From Burkholderia sp. S171 (GTDB lineage: Bacteria; Pseudomonadota; Gammaproteobacteria; Burkholderiales; Burkholderiaceae): a stretch of 64,000 nucleotides of DNA. The notes below the pieces were generated by a model that had not been told where the DNA came from, made no database searches, and saw only the letters and a list, made by a program, of their open reading frames with translations. This document shows positions 1 through 8,684 of the stretch, one piece after another (position 1 is the first letter of the stretch; each line of letters starts with the position of its first letter). The position numbers were made by a program, and so were the translations under genes. The stretch covers positions 287,275-351,274 of the forward strand of contig NZ_LMUF01000052.1 of NCBI RefSeq assembly GCF_009766085.1. The letters run 5' to 3'.

Positions 1-374
1 GCTGGCACCTTGGGCTGGCGGTCGGCGTGGGCGGCATCGGTTATATCCTGAGTGCGTATTTCGCTCATGACACCACCCTTGCCATGATCTCGCTTGTGAT
101 TGCCGCGGTGGGTGCGATCGGCTGCCTGCCCGTGTTCTGGACCTTGCCGCCTGCGTTCCTGAGCGGCACGGCAGCGTCCGGCGGGATCGCGCTGATCAAT
201 TCCATCGGGAATCTGGGCGGCATCATCAGCCCGTACCTGGTCGGCAAGGTGGTGGATATTACCGGCGTACCGTCAGGCGGTCTGTACGCTATCGCGGCGG
301 TCCTGATCCTCGCAGCCCTGCTGATCCTGTTCGGCTTGCCCGCTCGTATTGCCAACCGGGATCAAGCGCTTTGA
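1..374 (+). CDS. MFS transporter, C-terminal fragment
   Basis: The reading frame is open from the window edge and stops at 372-374, so only about the last 124 residues are present. They form roughly four hydrophobic helices, with a Gly-rich helix around GNLGGIISPYLVGKVVD, as in the last helices of major facilitator anion/sugar-acid symporters (ACS type). The tail after the last helix is short (PARIANRDQAL). The IclR regulator gene follows 46 bases downstream on the same strand, a common pairing for a substrate importer and its regulator. The substrate cannot be told from this fragment. The GTG at 27 is internal and not a start. Confidence 0.8.
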   Translation, partial: WHLGLAVGVGGIGYILSAYFAHDTTLAMISLVIAAVGAIGCLPVFWTLPPAFLSGTAASGGIALINSIGNLGGIISPYLVGKVVDITGVPSGGLYAIAAVLILAALLILFGLPARIANRDQAL

Positions 375-420
375 CGGTCTCAATCTGCTTAATGACGAGG
401 CGTTCTTTTTCGATCCCACC

Positions 421-1257
421 ATGGCCATGAATACAGTCCTAAAACCTTCCCGGAACGCGTCCGACGAGAGCACCGATAGCCCGCGCTACACCGCGCCCGC
501 CCTCGAAAAAGGACTCGATATTCTCGACGTGCTCGTGGACACCGCCGAGGGCTACACGCTCAACGAACTGTCTGGGAAACTCGGCCGCACGGTGAGCGAA
601 ATCTTTCGCATGGTCGTGACGCTCGAACGCCGCGGTTATGTGCAGGGCGATCATAACGACCGCTATACGCTGACGCTCAAGCTCTTCGAGATGGCGCACC
701 GGCAGCAGCCCATTCGATCGCTGACCGCCATGGCGCTGCCGCTGCTGCGCGATCTGGCGAACGTGACGCGGCAGTCGTGTCATTTGTCGATCTATCACAG
801 CGGCCGCGTTGCGGTCATTGCGCAAGTCGATAGTCCCGAACGATGGTCCTTCGGGCTGAAGGTCGGCGCGGTGATGGGCCTGACCGATACCTCGTCAGGC
901 CACGTGCTGCTCGCTTTCCGCGATCTCGCCGAACGGGAGCGGATGCTCGCGGCGCACACACGCGTGGAAGGTGAGAACGACGTGGAACCGGCGGCCTTGC
1001 TGACATTACTCGACGAAATTCGCGCGACCGGACATGAGATCGTGCCCAGCCGGCAGATGCGCGGCGTGACCAACGTGGCGTTCCCGGTGATTGGGAGCAG
1101 CGGCGACGCCGTAGCGGCGGTCAACGTGCCGTATCTCGAGCGCATTGATAAAAAGATCAATCCCGAGTTCGACGAGGTCTGCAGGATGGTCGGCGAGATG
1201 ACCGGACGCTTGTCCGCGCTCATGGGGTTCAGCGGATACAACCTGGAAGGCGAATAA
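421..1257 (+). CDS. IclR family transcriptional regulator
   Basis: A 278-residue protein with the IclR layout: an N-terminal winged helix-turn-helix (about residues 20-80, beginning ALEKGLDILDVL and including LNELSGKLGRTVSEIFRMV) and a C-terminal effector-binding domain (about 95-270). IclR proteins bind promoter DNA and usually control catabolic genes in response to small acids. I chose ATG 421 because the upstream in-frame extension (from 349) overlaps the permease end and does not resemble the family; ATG 427 is equally possible, and neither has a good ribosome-binding site. It probably controls the upstream permease locus. The effector is unknown. Confidence 0.9.
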   Translation: MAMNTVLKPSRNASDESTDSPRYTAPALEKGLDILDVLVDTAEGYTLNELSGKLGRTVSEIFRMVVTLERRGYVQGDHNDRYTLTLKLFEMAHRQQPIRSLTAMALPLLRDLANVTRQSCHLSIYHSGRVAVIAQVDSPERWSFGLKVGAVMGLTDTSSGHVLLAFRDLAERERMLAAHTRVEGENDVEPAALLTLLDEIRATGHEIVPSRQMRGVTNVAFPVIGSSGDAVAAVNVPYLERIDKKINPEFDEVCRMVGEMTGRLSALMGFSGYNLEGE

Positions 1258-1279
1258 GCCTTGTGTGCCTTGGAACGGG

Positions 1280-1303
1280 CGCTCGAATGCCATCATTCGA
1301 GCG
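1280..1303 (+). terminator. Hairpin after the IclR gene, probable terminator
   Basis: A perfect 10-bp stem (CGCTCGAATG / CATTCGAGCG) with a CCAT loop lies 23 bases after the IclR stop. No strong T-run follows (GCGTTCTCACATTC), so it may be a weak terminator or an mRNA-stabilising hairpin. Confidence 0.5.
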
Positions 1304-1580
1304 GCGTTCTCACATTCAAAATCCACGTAACTATTATTGCCCGTCGAACAGATCAGACAATTAAGCGTTTGCCGAGTAAAAAAATAAAAAATAAATCGGC
1401 ATTGGTCTTATCGCCATTTAATCGCGTTGACGAAATAAATGCGCAACCGTATAAAACCATCAACGCCGCCCGTCCTTATGCAGGCTCTTGCGCAGTCTCT
1501 CCATAATCCGACGCCGCTATTCCAGGTTTAGTCCGAATGCGCCCGGTCGATCCAACCATTCAGCCCACGGTGAAGACATC
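1304..1580. other. AT-rich spacer before the glycosyltransferase gene
   Basis: No convincing gene. The stretch is clearly richer in A/T than its surroundings, with an A/T-only tract around 1378-1396. It probably holds the glycosyltransferase promoter; I cannot assign -35/-10 boxes with confidence. The low GC fits local foreign DNA or a silenced (H-NS type) promoter. Confidence 0.4.
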
Positions 1581-2546
1581 ATGCGACAGACCAAAATCTC
1601 CATTTGCGTGCCGACGTGCAACAGACCTGATCTGCTGATGGAATCGCTCGCGTCGTGTCTTGCTCAAACGCATACAGATATCGAAATACTGGTTGGCGAC
1701 GATTCCAGCGATACCCGCACGCAAAACCTGATCGATACAACGTATCTGCACGAATCGCGGATCTCCTACGTCAAGAATGAACCGCCCCTCGGGCAGGCAG
1801 ACAATATCGCCAGCCTCTTCAAGCGTGCCACCGGCGATAAAATTCTCCTGATTCACGACGACGATGCGCTCAAAACCGACTGTATAGAACGCCTGCTGTC
1901 CGCGTGGAACCTGCACCCGGATCTCGACATTGCATTCGGCGACCAGTATCAAATGGACAACACCGGGCGCGTCGACGTGGAAGCGAGCCGTAAGCTCAAT
2001 TCGGATTACTACCGCACGGAAGCCGTGGTCGGCCTGCAGCCCAATCCGGGACGCACTGGCCTGATCCAGATGATGCCGAACAACGGCTGGCTCGCCAATG
2101 CAGATCTGGTCAAGAAAATCAGCTATAGAAAACAATACGGCATGGGTTGCGATTTCGTGTTCGGCGCACAAATCTGTCTAGCCGCCAGGAAGGTTTATTA
2201 TCTCAAGGAATACGTATCGTTTTATCGGAAAACGGACGTGTCGATATCCCTGACTACCGCGCGCTCGACCACGGCCGCGGCGGTGCTAGCCTACACGTTT
2301 GTCAAATCTCTCAAGCTCGACAGCAGCCTTGAGTCAGCTCGCGAACTCGCGCTCAAGCGGATCGTGCCAATTGTGGTCTCGGTGTATGCGCGCAATCATC
2401 AACCCATGCAGGGACTCAGCATCGTGCTTGCCCACCTGTATGCGTACAACTACGGGCTCAGCAAACGGCTCTACTATCACCTGATGCTGATCCTCAAGGG
2501 ATTCGCCAGCACGGGAAGCTACAAAAGCAGCGCGCAGAACAGCTGA
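1581..2546 (+). CDS. Glycosyltransferase family 2 protein
   Basis: A 321-residue GT-A fold glycosyltransferase. The N-terminus (KISICVPTCNRPDLLMESL) is the family-2 nucleotide-sugar binding strand-loop; EILVGDDSSD and the metal-binding acidic cluster HDDDAL (about residue 95) follow. The C-terminal part is basic and partly hydrophobic, suggesting loose membrane association. ATG 1581 was chosen because homology begins there and GGTGAAG precedes it; the frame is open further upstream from 1488. It stands alone, without wzx/wzy or other sugar genes, so the acceptor (lipopolysaccharide, capsule or protein) cannot be inferred. Surrounding DNA is lower in GC than average, hinting at acquisition. 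Confidence 0.85.
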   Translation: MRQTKISICVPTCNRPDLLMESLASCLAQTHTDIEILVGDDSSDTRTQNLIDTTYLHESRISYVKNEPPLGQADNIASLFKRATGDKILLIHDDDALKTDCIERLLSAWNLHPDLDIAFGDQYQMDNTGRVDVEASRKLNSDYYRTEAVVGLQPNPGRTGLIQMMPNNGWLANADLVKKISYRKQYGMGCDFVFGAQICLAARKVYYLKEYVSFYRKTDVSISLTTARSTTAAAVLAYTFVKSLKLDSSLESARELALKRIVPIVVSVYARNHQPMQGLSIVLAHLYAYNYGLSKRLYYHLMLILKGFASTGSYKSSAQNS

Positions 2547-2865
2547 AACAAAGCAGCTACAGCCCAAGGCTCAAGCTCCGACTCGCGACGAAGAGACCGG
2601 GCTTGAACCGACGCCTCACTTCACAATCCCGCCGTTATTTCCTCACAATCGACCGGCGTACTGCTGCGTCGTCGTAAAACCTTCCCTACGTAAAACACTT
2701 TGCAGTACATTCGACAGGCGCCGCAATAACGCCAGACAGTCGAGCTATTGATCTGACAATTACGCGCCTCGGGCAACGCCTTACCTGTCTGCGCCTCAAG
2801 AACACCGAATACCCATCAAGCAATAGAGCGTCCGACTCACGAAAGTTTTTCGGGAAAAATCCGCC
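2547..2865. other. Spacer, no gene seen
   Basis: Between the glycosyltransferase stop and the patatin-like gene I see no supported ORF, terminator with T-run, or recognisable operator. It presumably carries the promoter of the downstream gene. Confidence 0.4.
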
Positions 2866-5751
2866 ATGCTGAAGCTCATCGCCTGTTTGTTCGGACACCG
2901 TCTGATTGCGAAGCGCAGGGCCTTGCTTCCCGCGGCACCCTCTGCCGCCAGCGGCGAAATCCATACGGCCTCCACGCTGCCATCGGACTTCATCGACATC
3001 GAGATTGCGCAAGCGCGGCGTCATCGGCAAGCGGTCGGGCTCGCTCCGCTACTAGACCATCCTGACAGCCCGCACGATGCCGCCGGCATACCCGGCCTCG
3101 CTATCTCGGGCGGCGGCATTCGCAGCGCGGTATTCTCGCTCGGCGTCCTTCAGGCCATGGCGGATCAGCACGTGCTGAAACACTTCGGCTATGTGTCGAC
3201 GGTATCGGGTGGAAGCTACATTGGCGCGTTCTATGGCAGCCTCTTTGTGCCCGATACCTTGCGCAGCGGCAGCGCTCAAACAGCCGCAAGCGAGTTCAAG
3301 GCGCAAGCGCGGCAAGCAGCCGGTACGCTCGGTCCAAAGACATGCGCAGCCACGCCCGCCTCGGTCACCTCGATTGCGTACCTCCGCGATAACTGCAACT
3401 ACCTCGTGCCCAACGGCATGAACGACGTGCTGCAATCCATCGCGTTCTCGCTGCGGAACTGGTTCGCGTTGCAATACGTTATTGGTGTCTCGCTGCTGAC
3501 CGTCCTGCTGTGGGTCAGTCTCGCGAATCACACGATCTTTCACTTCGCCCGCTTCGCCGACCATTGGCATCCATTATTCAGATCCGTGCCGGGCCTTCTG
3601 GCGATAGGCGTTTCCATCCTGCTTATTTCACCGTTGAGCCGCGCATACTGGCTCACGCAAAATCTCGCCGAGGGAACACGCTCGGCCTATAAAGTGTTGC
3701 CTGCCGCCTCGTTGATCCTGGTGACCCTGATCGCGCTGGTCAGCGTGGAAATCAATCGTCCGGGGACAATACTGCCGGTGCATTCCACGACTGCCTCATC
3801 GTCCTTGATCAATTACTCGTTCGTCGGACTGGGCTCATGGTTCGTCATCCTGACCGAGATTCTTGCTGTCATTGCGTTCGCCACGGCATGGAGCTTTGTG
3901 AACCGCAATGCCTCGCCGGGCAAGTCGGGCATAGCGTGGCGCGCTGGTCCGAGAGCGAAACCCGCATCCCGCCTCGATAGCCGCGCGTTCGCGGATCGCT
4001 TGCGCAACGCATTGACGAACGCGTACACCACGCCGCTTCGCATTGGCCGGCATCGCTTCTTCTCGGGTCCTGTCCAGGTCATGATCTGGGCAGCGGCCAT
4101 AGCGGCCATCGATGCGCTCGGTCAAATAGGCTATGCGTGCGCGCCGGCCCTCGCCGGCCACATGTGCGTGCTCGCGGCGGCGAGCGGTGCTACAACCACG
4201 GCGGCCGCGTCTGCCGATACTTCGTCCGTGCCCGCTTCGCTCGGCGTGCTGGCGGGTTCCGGCGCGGCGATCTGGGGCGCAGCCAAGTTCCTTCTTTCCG
4301 AGGGCAGCACGGTCACGAATCAGATCATGAAGGTACCGAAGATCGTACTCGCCTCGGTCGCCGCCATACTCGCCGCGTTGATCACGCTGACGTTCTGGTC
4401 GATCGCTGCACGCGCCGCCGATGCCGGGTTAAGACACTATGCGCGCAAGACCGCCCTCCTCGATAACTTGTCGAGCACCTGGCGCGATGCCAATCACGGC
4501 GGCCTGCTGTTCCTTGGACTGACCTGCGTCGTCATACTGATGCTCGCCGTCATCGACGGCCTTTGCATCCAGTTCCTCAATCTCTCGACCTACCAGCGCT
4601 TCTATAGCACGCGGCTGACGCGCGCGTTTATTGGTGCGACGAACCGCGTCCGGCTCGATCAGGCGAACCGCCGCGACGTCACTGCGCTCGTCCCTGGCGA
4701 CAGCATTGCGATGGGCCAGTATTACCACGGCCAGAGTTGTGCGCCCGTGCACCTGATCAATACGACGATCAACAAGACTATCGACTGGAACTCGTCACTG
4801 GTGCAGCGAGGTTCGCGCGGGATGATCATGAGCATCGGGCCAGCCGGCATGACCGTAGGCGCCAAACTCGGCGTGCTGAAATGCGAATGGGACCGTGCGA
4901 ACGACATCTCCACGCCCGCTACGCATACCCTGTCCGGCCACCCGACGCCGAACATCTGGCTCGAGTCGCTGACGTTGGGCGACTGGATCGCGATCTCGGG
5001 CGCGGCGGTGAGCACCGGACTTGGACAACTGACGCGTCCGGGTTATTCGCTGCTGCTAGGCATTGCGAATATTCGGCTGGGTTACTGGTGGGACACCTAC
5101 TCGGCTCCATTTCGCCACGGCACGAAAAGCAGTCCGCGAACACGTGTACCGCTTCCGGACGACAAGGATCCGAAGCGCATTTTTCGCGAGAAGGTGTTTG
5201 GCACGCAGTTCTGCCTGACCAGCGAATTGCTCGGGCAGTTCGACGGACCGCGAGGCCGGCGCTGGTATCTGACGGACGGTGGCCACTTCGAGAACACCGG
5301 TGCGTACGAATTGCTGCGTCGTCAGTTAGCCTTCATTGTCATCTTCGACAACGGTTGCGATCCGGTTTATCAATTCGATGACCTGGCCAACCTGATGCGG
5401 CGTGTTCGCGTCGACTTCGGTATCGAAATTTTCGAGTCATCATGCAAGATCTCTTCGCCCGACGGCCTGCGGCTTAACCCCAGCCTGATTGCCAAATCGT
5501 TCGATGCTTTTGCAAAAAATCCCGACTATCTCGCGATTCGCTTGATGGCCAGGTTTCCAGACGGGCGCACCGGACAGATCCTCGCGATCAAACCCCGCTT
5601 GACGGCAGCCGCGCCTCACGACGTACGCCAATACAAGAACACGAGTCCCGACTTCCCGCATGAAACAACCGCCGACCAATTCTTCGACGATGTCCAGTGG
5701 GAGTCGCATCGCGCGCTCGGGTACTCGCAAGCGCGCGCGTTGTTCAGTTGA
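2866..5751 (+). CDS. Membrane-embedded patatin-like phospholipase
   Basis: A 961-residue protein with a patatin-type Ser-Asp dyad split by membrane helices. The oxyanion loop SGGGIRS sits at about residues 81-87, the nucleophile motif TVSGGS at 112-117 (candidate Ser114), and the catalytic Asp in LTDGGHFENTGAYELL at about 804. Between them, about residues 195-560, lie several hydrophobic helices. Patatin-like enzymes hydrolyse acyl esters of phospholipids. The DGGHFEN motif and this size mark a large bacterial membrane-associated subfamily without a settled physiological substrate. No secretion genes adjoin it, and it appears monocistronic. The start has only a weak upstream ribosome-binding site (GGGAAAAA). 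Confidence 0.85.
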   Translation: MLKLIACLFGHRLIAKRRALLPAAPSAASGEIHTASTLPSDFIDIEIAQARRHRQAVGLAPLLDHPDSPHDAAGIPGLAISGGGIRSAVFSLGVLQAMADQHVLKHFGYVSTVSGGSYIGAFYGSLFVPDTLRSGSAQTAASEFKAQARQAAGTLGPKTCAATPASVTSIAYLRDNCNYLVPNGMNDVLQSIAFSLRNWFALQYVIGVSLLTVLLWVSLANHTIFHFARFADHWHPLFRSVPGLLAIGVSILLISPLSRAYWLTQNLAEGTRSAYKVLPAASLILVTLIALVSVEINRPGTILPVHSTTASSSLINYSFVGLGSWFVILTEILAVIAFATAWSFVNRNASPGKSGIAWRAGPRAKPASRLDSRAFADRLRNALTNAYTTPLRIGRHRFFSGPVQVMIWAAAIAAIDALGQIGYACAPALAGHMCVLAAASGATTTAAASADTSSVPASLGVLAGSGAAIWGAAKFLLSEGSTVTNQIMKVPKIVLASVAAILAALITLTFWSIAARAADAGLRHYARKTALLDNLSSTWRDANHGGLLFLGLTCVVILMLAVIDGLCIQFLNLSTYQRFYSTRLTRAFIGATNRVRLDQANRRDVTALVPGDSIAMGQYYHGQSCAPVHLINTTINKTIDWNSSLVQRGSRGMIMSIGPAGMTVGAKLGVLKCEWDRANDISTPATHTLSGHPTPNIWLESLTLGDWIAISGAAVSTGLGQLTRPGYSLLLGIANIRLGYWWDTYSAPFRHGTKSSPRTRVPLPDDKDPKRIFREKVFGTQFCLTSELLGQFDGPRGRRWYLTDGGHFENTGAYELLRRQLAFIVIFDNGCDPVYQFDDLANLMRRVRVDFGIEIFESSCKISSPDGLRLNPSLIAKSFDAFAKNPDYLAIRLMARFPDGRTGQILAIKPRLTAAAPHDVRQYKNTSPDFPHETTADQFFDDVQWESHRALGYSQARALFS

Positions 5752-5832
5752 TCTGGCTTGAGCAACGACATCGGCTTGGCGGGCGCCAGACTGTTGCGAT
5801 TCGTCGCGCCATGCAAGCCGCCTTAGGTCCTC

Positions 5833-7053
5833 TTAAGTCTCGCTAAGCCCTGACAGCGTGTCGCGTTTGATCTTCTTGGCGATCGACCACTTGTGTACTT
5901 CGGTCGGGCCGTCGTAAATACGAAACGCGCGAATCTCACGGAACACTTGCTCGACTACTGTGTCACGCGATACGCCGGTTCCGCCCATCACCTGCACGCA
6001 TCGGTCGGCCACCCGGAAGAGCGCGTCGGCCACGGCAACTTTTGTCATCGAACTTTCGGATGTGCCCAGCGAGCCGCCATCGAGTACGGCCGCGCACCAG
6101 TCGATCATGAGTTCCGCCTGCTGCAAATCGATCAGGTTCTCAGCGAGCATGAACCCCACGCCTTCGTGATCGATCAGCAACTTGCCGAATGCGCGGCGCG
6201 TGCAGGCGTAGTGTGTCGCGATCTCATGCGCGCGTGTGGTCGCGCCGTGCCAGCGCATGCAATGCGACAGCCGCGCGGGCGACAGCCTGATCTGAGCGTA
6301 TTTGAAGCCTTCATGCACTTCGCCCAACACCTGACTCTCGGGCACGCGCAAACCGTTGATCCGCACCACCGCGTGACCGCCGGGCATTGAACTGTCGATC
6401 GTGTCGAGAATTCGCTCAAGGTGAATGGCGGGATGTGGCAGGTCAACGAGAAACATAGTTGCCCTGACCCTGTCGTTTTTCTCGCCGCCTTCTTCATGCG
6501 TATTGCTGCGCGCCATCACAATGCCAACCGATGCCCCTTCAGCGCCGGTGATAAACGCCTTCGTGCCGTCGATCACCCAGTGATCACCATCGCGCCGGGC
6601 CGTGGTCTGAAGCATGGAGGGATCGGAGCCCGCGCCGCCATCGGACGCGGGTTCGGTCATGAAGAATGCCGAGCGGGCGTCTCCCGCTACGAGCGGCGCG
6701 AGAAACCGTTCTTTCTGCGCCGCGGTGCCGATCTTGCCGATCAGGTACATGTTGCCTTCGTCCGGCGCGGCGGTATTCACAGCGACCGGGCCGAGCGGCG
6801 ACAAGCCTGATTGCTTCAGGACGGTTGCAGTTTCGAGCTGCGTGAGATGATCGCCACCGGCCAGGATATGCGGCGTGAGAACACCCGCAGCGCGGGCCTT
6901 GCTGCGCAGTTCGCGCACCAATTCGTCGCTCGGGCCGTGACTCCCGCAACGCGGATCGCGTTCGTATGGAACCACCACCGTGCGCACGAACGCTTCTACA
7001 CGCTTGGCTATTTCGCTCGCGCGCTCTGTCTGTACAACATCCATGCTGCTCAT
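5833..7053 (-). CDS. Acyl-CoA dehydrogenase family protein
   Basis: A 406-residue FAD flavoenzyme of the acyl-CoA dehydrogenase fold: N-terminal helical domain, middle beta domain with FFMTEPASDGGAGSDPS (FAD/substrate loop) and WVIDGTKAFITGAEGA, and a C-terminal four-helix domain with VQVMGGTGVSRD and RIYDGPTEVHKWSIAKKI. The end motif and length resemble the ACAD10/11-like branch acting on longer or branched acyl-CoAs. ATG 7053 has GGAGA seven bases upstream; an in-frame ATG lies three codons in. It is divergent from the amidohydrolase gene and has no neighbouring beta-oxidation genes, so the acyl chain is unknown. Confidence 0.92.
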   Translation of the reverse strand: MSSMDVVQTERASEIAKRVEAFVRTVVVPYERDPRCGSHGPSDELVRELRSKARAAGVLTPHILAGGDHLTQLETATVLKQSGLSPLGPVAVNTAAPDEGNMYLIGKIGTAAQKERFLAPLVAGDARSAFFMTEPASDGGAGSDPSMLQTTARRDGDHWVIDGTKAFITGAEGASVGIVMARSNTHEEGGEKNDRVRATMFLVDLPHPAIHLERILDTIDSSMPGGHAVVRINGLRVPESQVLGEVHEGFKYAQIRLSPARLSHCMRWHGATTRAHEIATHYACTRRAFGKLLIDHEGVGFMLAENLIDLQQAELMIDWCAAVLDGGSLGTSESSMTKVAVADALFRVADRCVQVMGGTGVSRDTVVEQVFREIRAFRIYDGPTEVHKWSIAKKIKRDTLSGLSET

Positions 7054-7362
7054 GCAGGGTCTCCTTTTTTAACGCCACGACGTTGCCGGTTGCCGTCATG
7101 ATAGCGATGCGCCGGACCGGCCAGTAACGCGGCGGTCGAGTGGTATGAGAATAATCATAGCCTTGTTCGAGTGCTCGTTCGTCAGGGGCGGCGATGGCGC
7201 AACCCGCGCCGCTTACTTCGCCACTTTTCCTTAGGCAATTAATGACGCGCTAGCGCGCTCGCCCGAGCGCGGCGTATAGTTTGCTGCTCATGCAGTCATG
7301 CAAGCTGGCGCGTCCGCTCCCGCAGTCCGCGCCCCGGATTCCACCTTCCCAGGAGAGTCGCG
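7054..7362. other. Divergent promoter region
   Basis: About 310 bases separate the divergent acyl-CoA dehydrogenase and amidohydrolase genes. The region must hold both promoters. I see no clear inverted repeat or riboswitch; it includes an AT-richer patch near 7142-7160. Confidence 0.4.
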
Positions 7363-8613
7363 ATGACGTCGGTGTTGTTTCGCAATGGCGCGCTGCTGGA
7401 CCCGTTGCAGCCAGAACTAATCCCCGGCCACGAGGTGCTGGTCGAAGAGGGCCGAATCAAGGAAGTCTCCGATCGCCCGATCAAATCCACCAGCGCCCGT
7501 GTGATCGATTTGAAAGGCAAGACGTTGATGCCCGGCCTGATCGACCTCCACGTGCATGTTATCGCGGTCGAATTCAACCTCCCCCGCGTGATGACCTTGC
7601 CCAACGTGCTCGTCACGCTGCGCGCCGTGCCCCTGATGCGCGCGATGCTGCGGCGAGGATTCACCACCATTCGCGACGCCGGCGGCGCAGGCTACCCGTT
7701 CAAGCAAGCCGTGGAAGCCGGACTGGCGGAGGGACCCCGCATGTTCGTCTCCGGCCGTGCGCTAAGCCAGACCGGCGGTCACGGCGACATGCGCACGCGC
7801 GGCGATTACATGCCGCCGGACGCACCCTGCGGTTGCTGCGTCCGCGTTGGCGCGCTCACGAGAGTGGCGGACGGCGTGGACGAGGTGCGGCGTGCCGTTC
7901 GCGAAGAACTCCAGATGGGCGCGGACCAGATCAAGATCATGGCATCGGGCGGTGTTGCCTCGCCGACCGACCCTGTCGGTGCATGGGGATACTCCGAGGA
8001 TGAGATCCGCGCGATCGTTGCCGAGGCGCGCGGCCGCCAGACCTACGTGCTGGCCCATGCGTACACGCCTGAAGCCATCGCGCGTGCGGTGCGCTGCGGC
8101 GTGCGTACGATCGAGCACGGCAATCTCATCGACGACGCGACTGCGCGTCTGGTCGCGGAACACGATGCCTTCGTGGTTCCCACGCTGGTGACTTACGAAG
8201 CGCTCGCCAGCGAGGGCGGCAAATACGGCCTGCCCGAAGCAAGCCTTGCGAAAGTAGCCGATGTACACGAAGCCGGCCTCCGGTCCCTGGAGATCATGAA
8301 ACGCGCGGGCGTGCGCATGGGCTTCGGCACGGATCTGCTGGGGGAATCGCAGCGTCTGCAAAGCGATGAATTCCGGCTGCGTGCCGAGGTTTTATCGCCG
8401 GCTGAAGCCATAGCAAGCGCAACGGTGGTAGGCGCCGACGTGCTCGGCATGACCGGCCAACTCGGTCGCCTCGTACCGGGCGCGTTCGCCGATGCGCTGG
8501 TTGTGGACGGCAATCCACTGCGATCCATCGACTGCCTGCTCGGTCAGGGCGAACACATTCCATTCGTGATGAAAGGCGGCCACATCCACTTCGACGAACT
8601 TGAACACGCTTGA
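7363..8613 (+). CDS. Metal-dependent amidohydrolase family protein
   Basis: A 416-residue amidohydrolase-superfamily TIM barrel. Metal ligands are visible: HVH at residues 63/65, the likely carboxylated Lys in DQIKIMASGG, His in VLAHAY and RTIEHGN, and the final Asp in MGFGTDLLG. The N- and C-terminal strands form the small beta-sandwich (GKTLMPGLIDLH; GAFADALVVDGNPL). The pattern resembles the Xaa-Pro dipeptidase/imidazolonepropionase-like subgroup, which cleaves cyclic or N-acyl amides. A good ribosome-binding site (CAGGAGAG) precedes ATG 7363. The MFS permease gene follows after 71 bases, suggesting uptake and hydrolysis of one compound. Confidence 0.88.
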   Translation: MTSVLFRNGALLDPLQPELIPGHEVLVEEGRIKEVSDRPIKSTSARVIDLKGKTLMPGLIDLHVHVIAVEFNLPRVMTLPNVLVTLRAVPLMRAMLRRGFTTIRDAGGAGYPFKQAVEAGLAEGPRMFVSGRALSQTGGHGDMRTRGDYMPPDAPCGCCVRVGALTRVADGVDEVRRAVREELQMGADQIKIMASGGVASPTDPVGAWGYSEDEIRAIVAEARGRQTYVLAHAYTPEAIARAVRCGVRTIEHGNLIDDATARLVAEHDAFVVPTLVTYEALASEGGKYGLPEASLAKVADVHEAGLRSLEIMKRAGVRMGFGTDLLGESQRLQSDEFRLRAEVLSPAEAIASATVVGADVLGMTGQLGRLVPGAFADALVVDGNPLRSIDCLLGQGEHIPFVMKGGHIHFDELEHA

Positions 8614-8684
8614 CCCGAGCACGCTTACCCGAAGCCGAATCAGAAGCCAAACCCGTTCATTCCTGACAGCGAGGCGCGTTACCC

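Noticed and set aside
2147..2332. Small ORF inside the glycosyltransferase gene
   Set aside because: Fully contained in another frame of a clear gene, without motifs.
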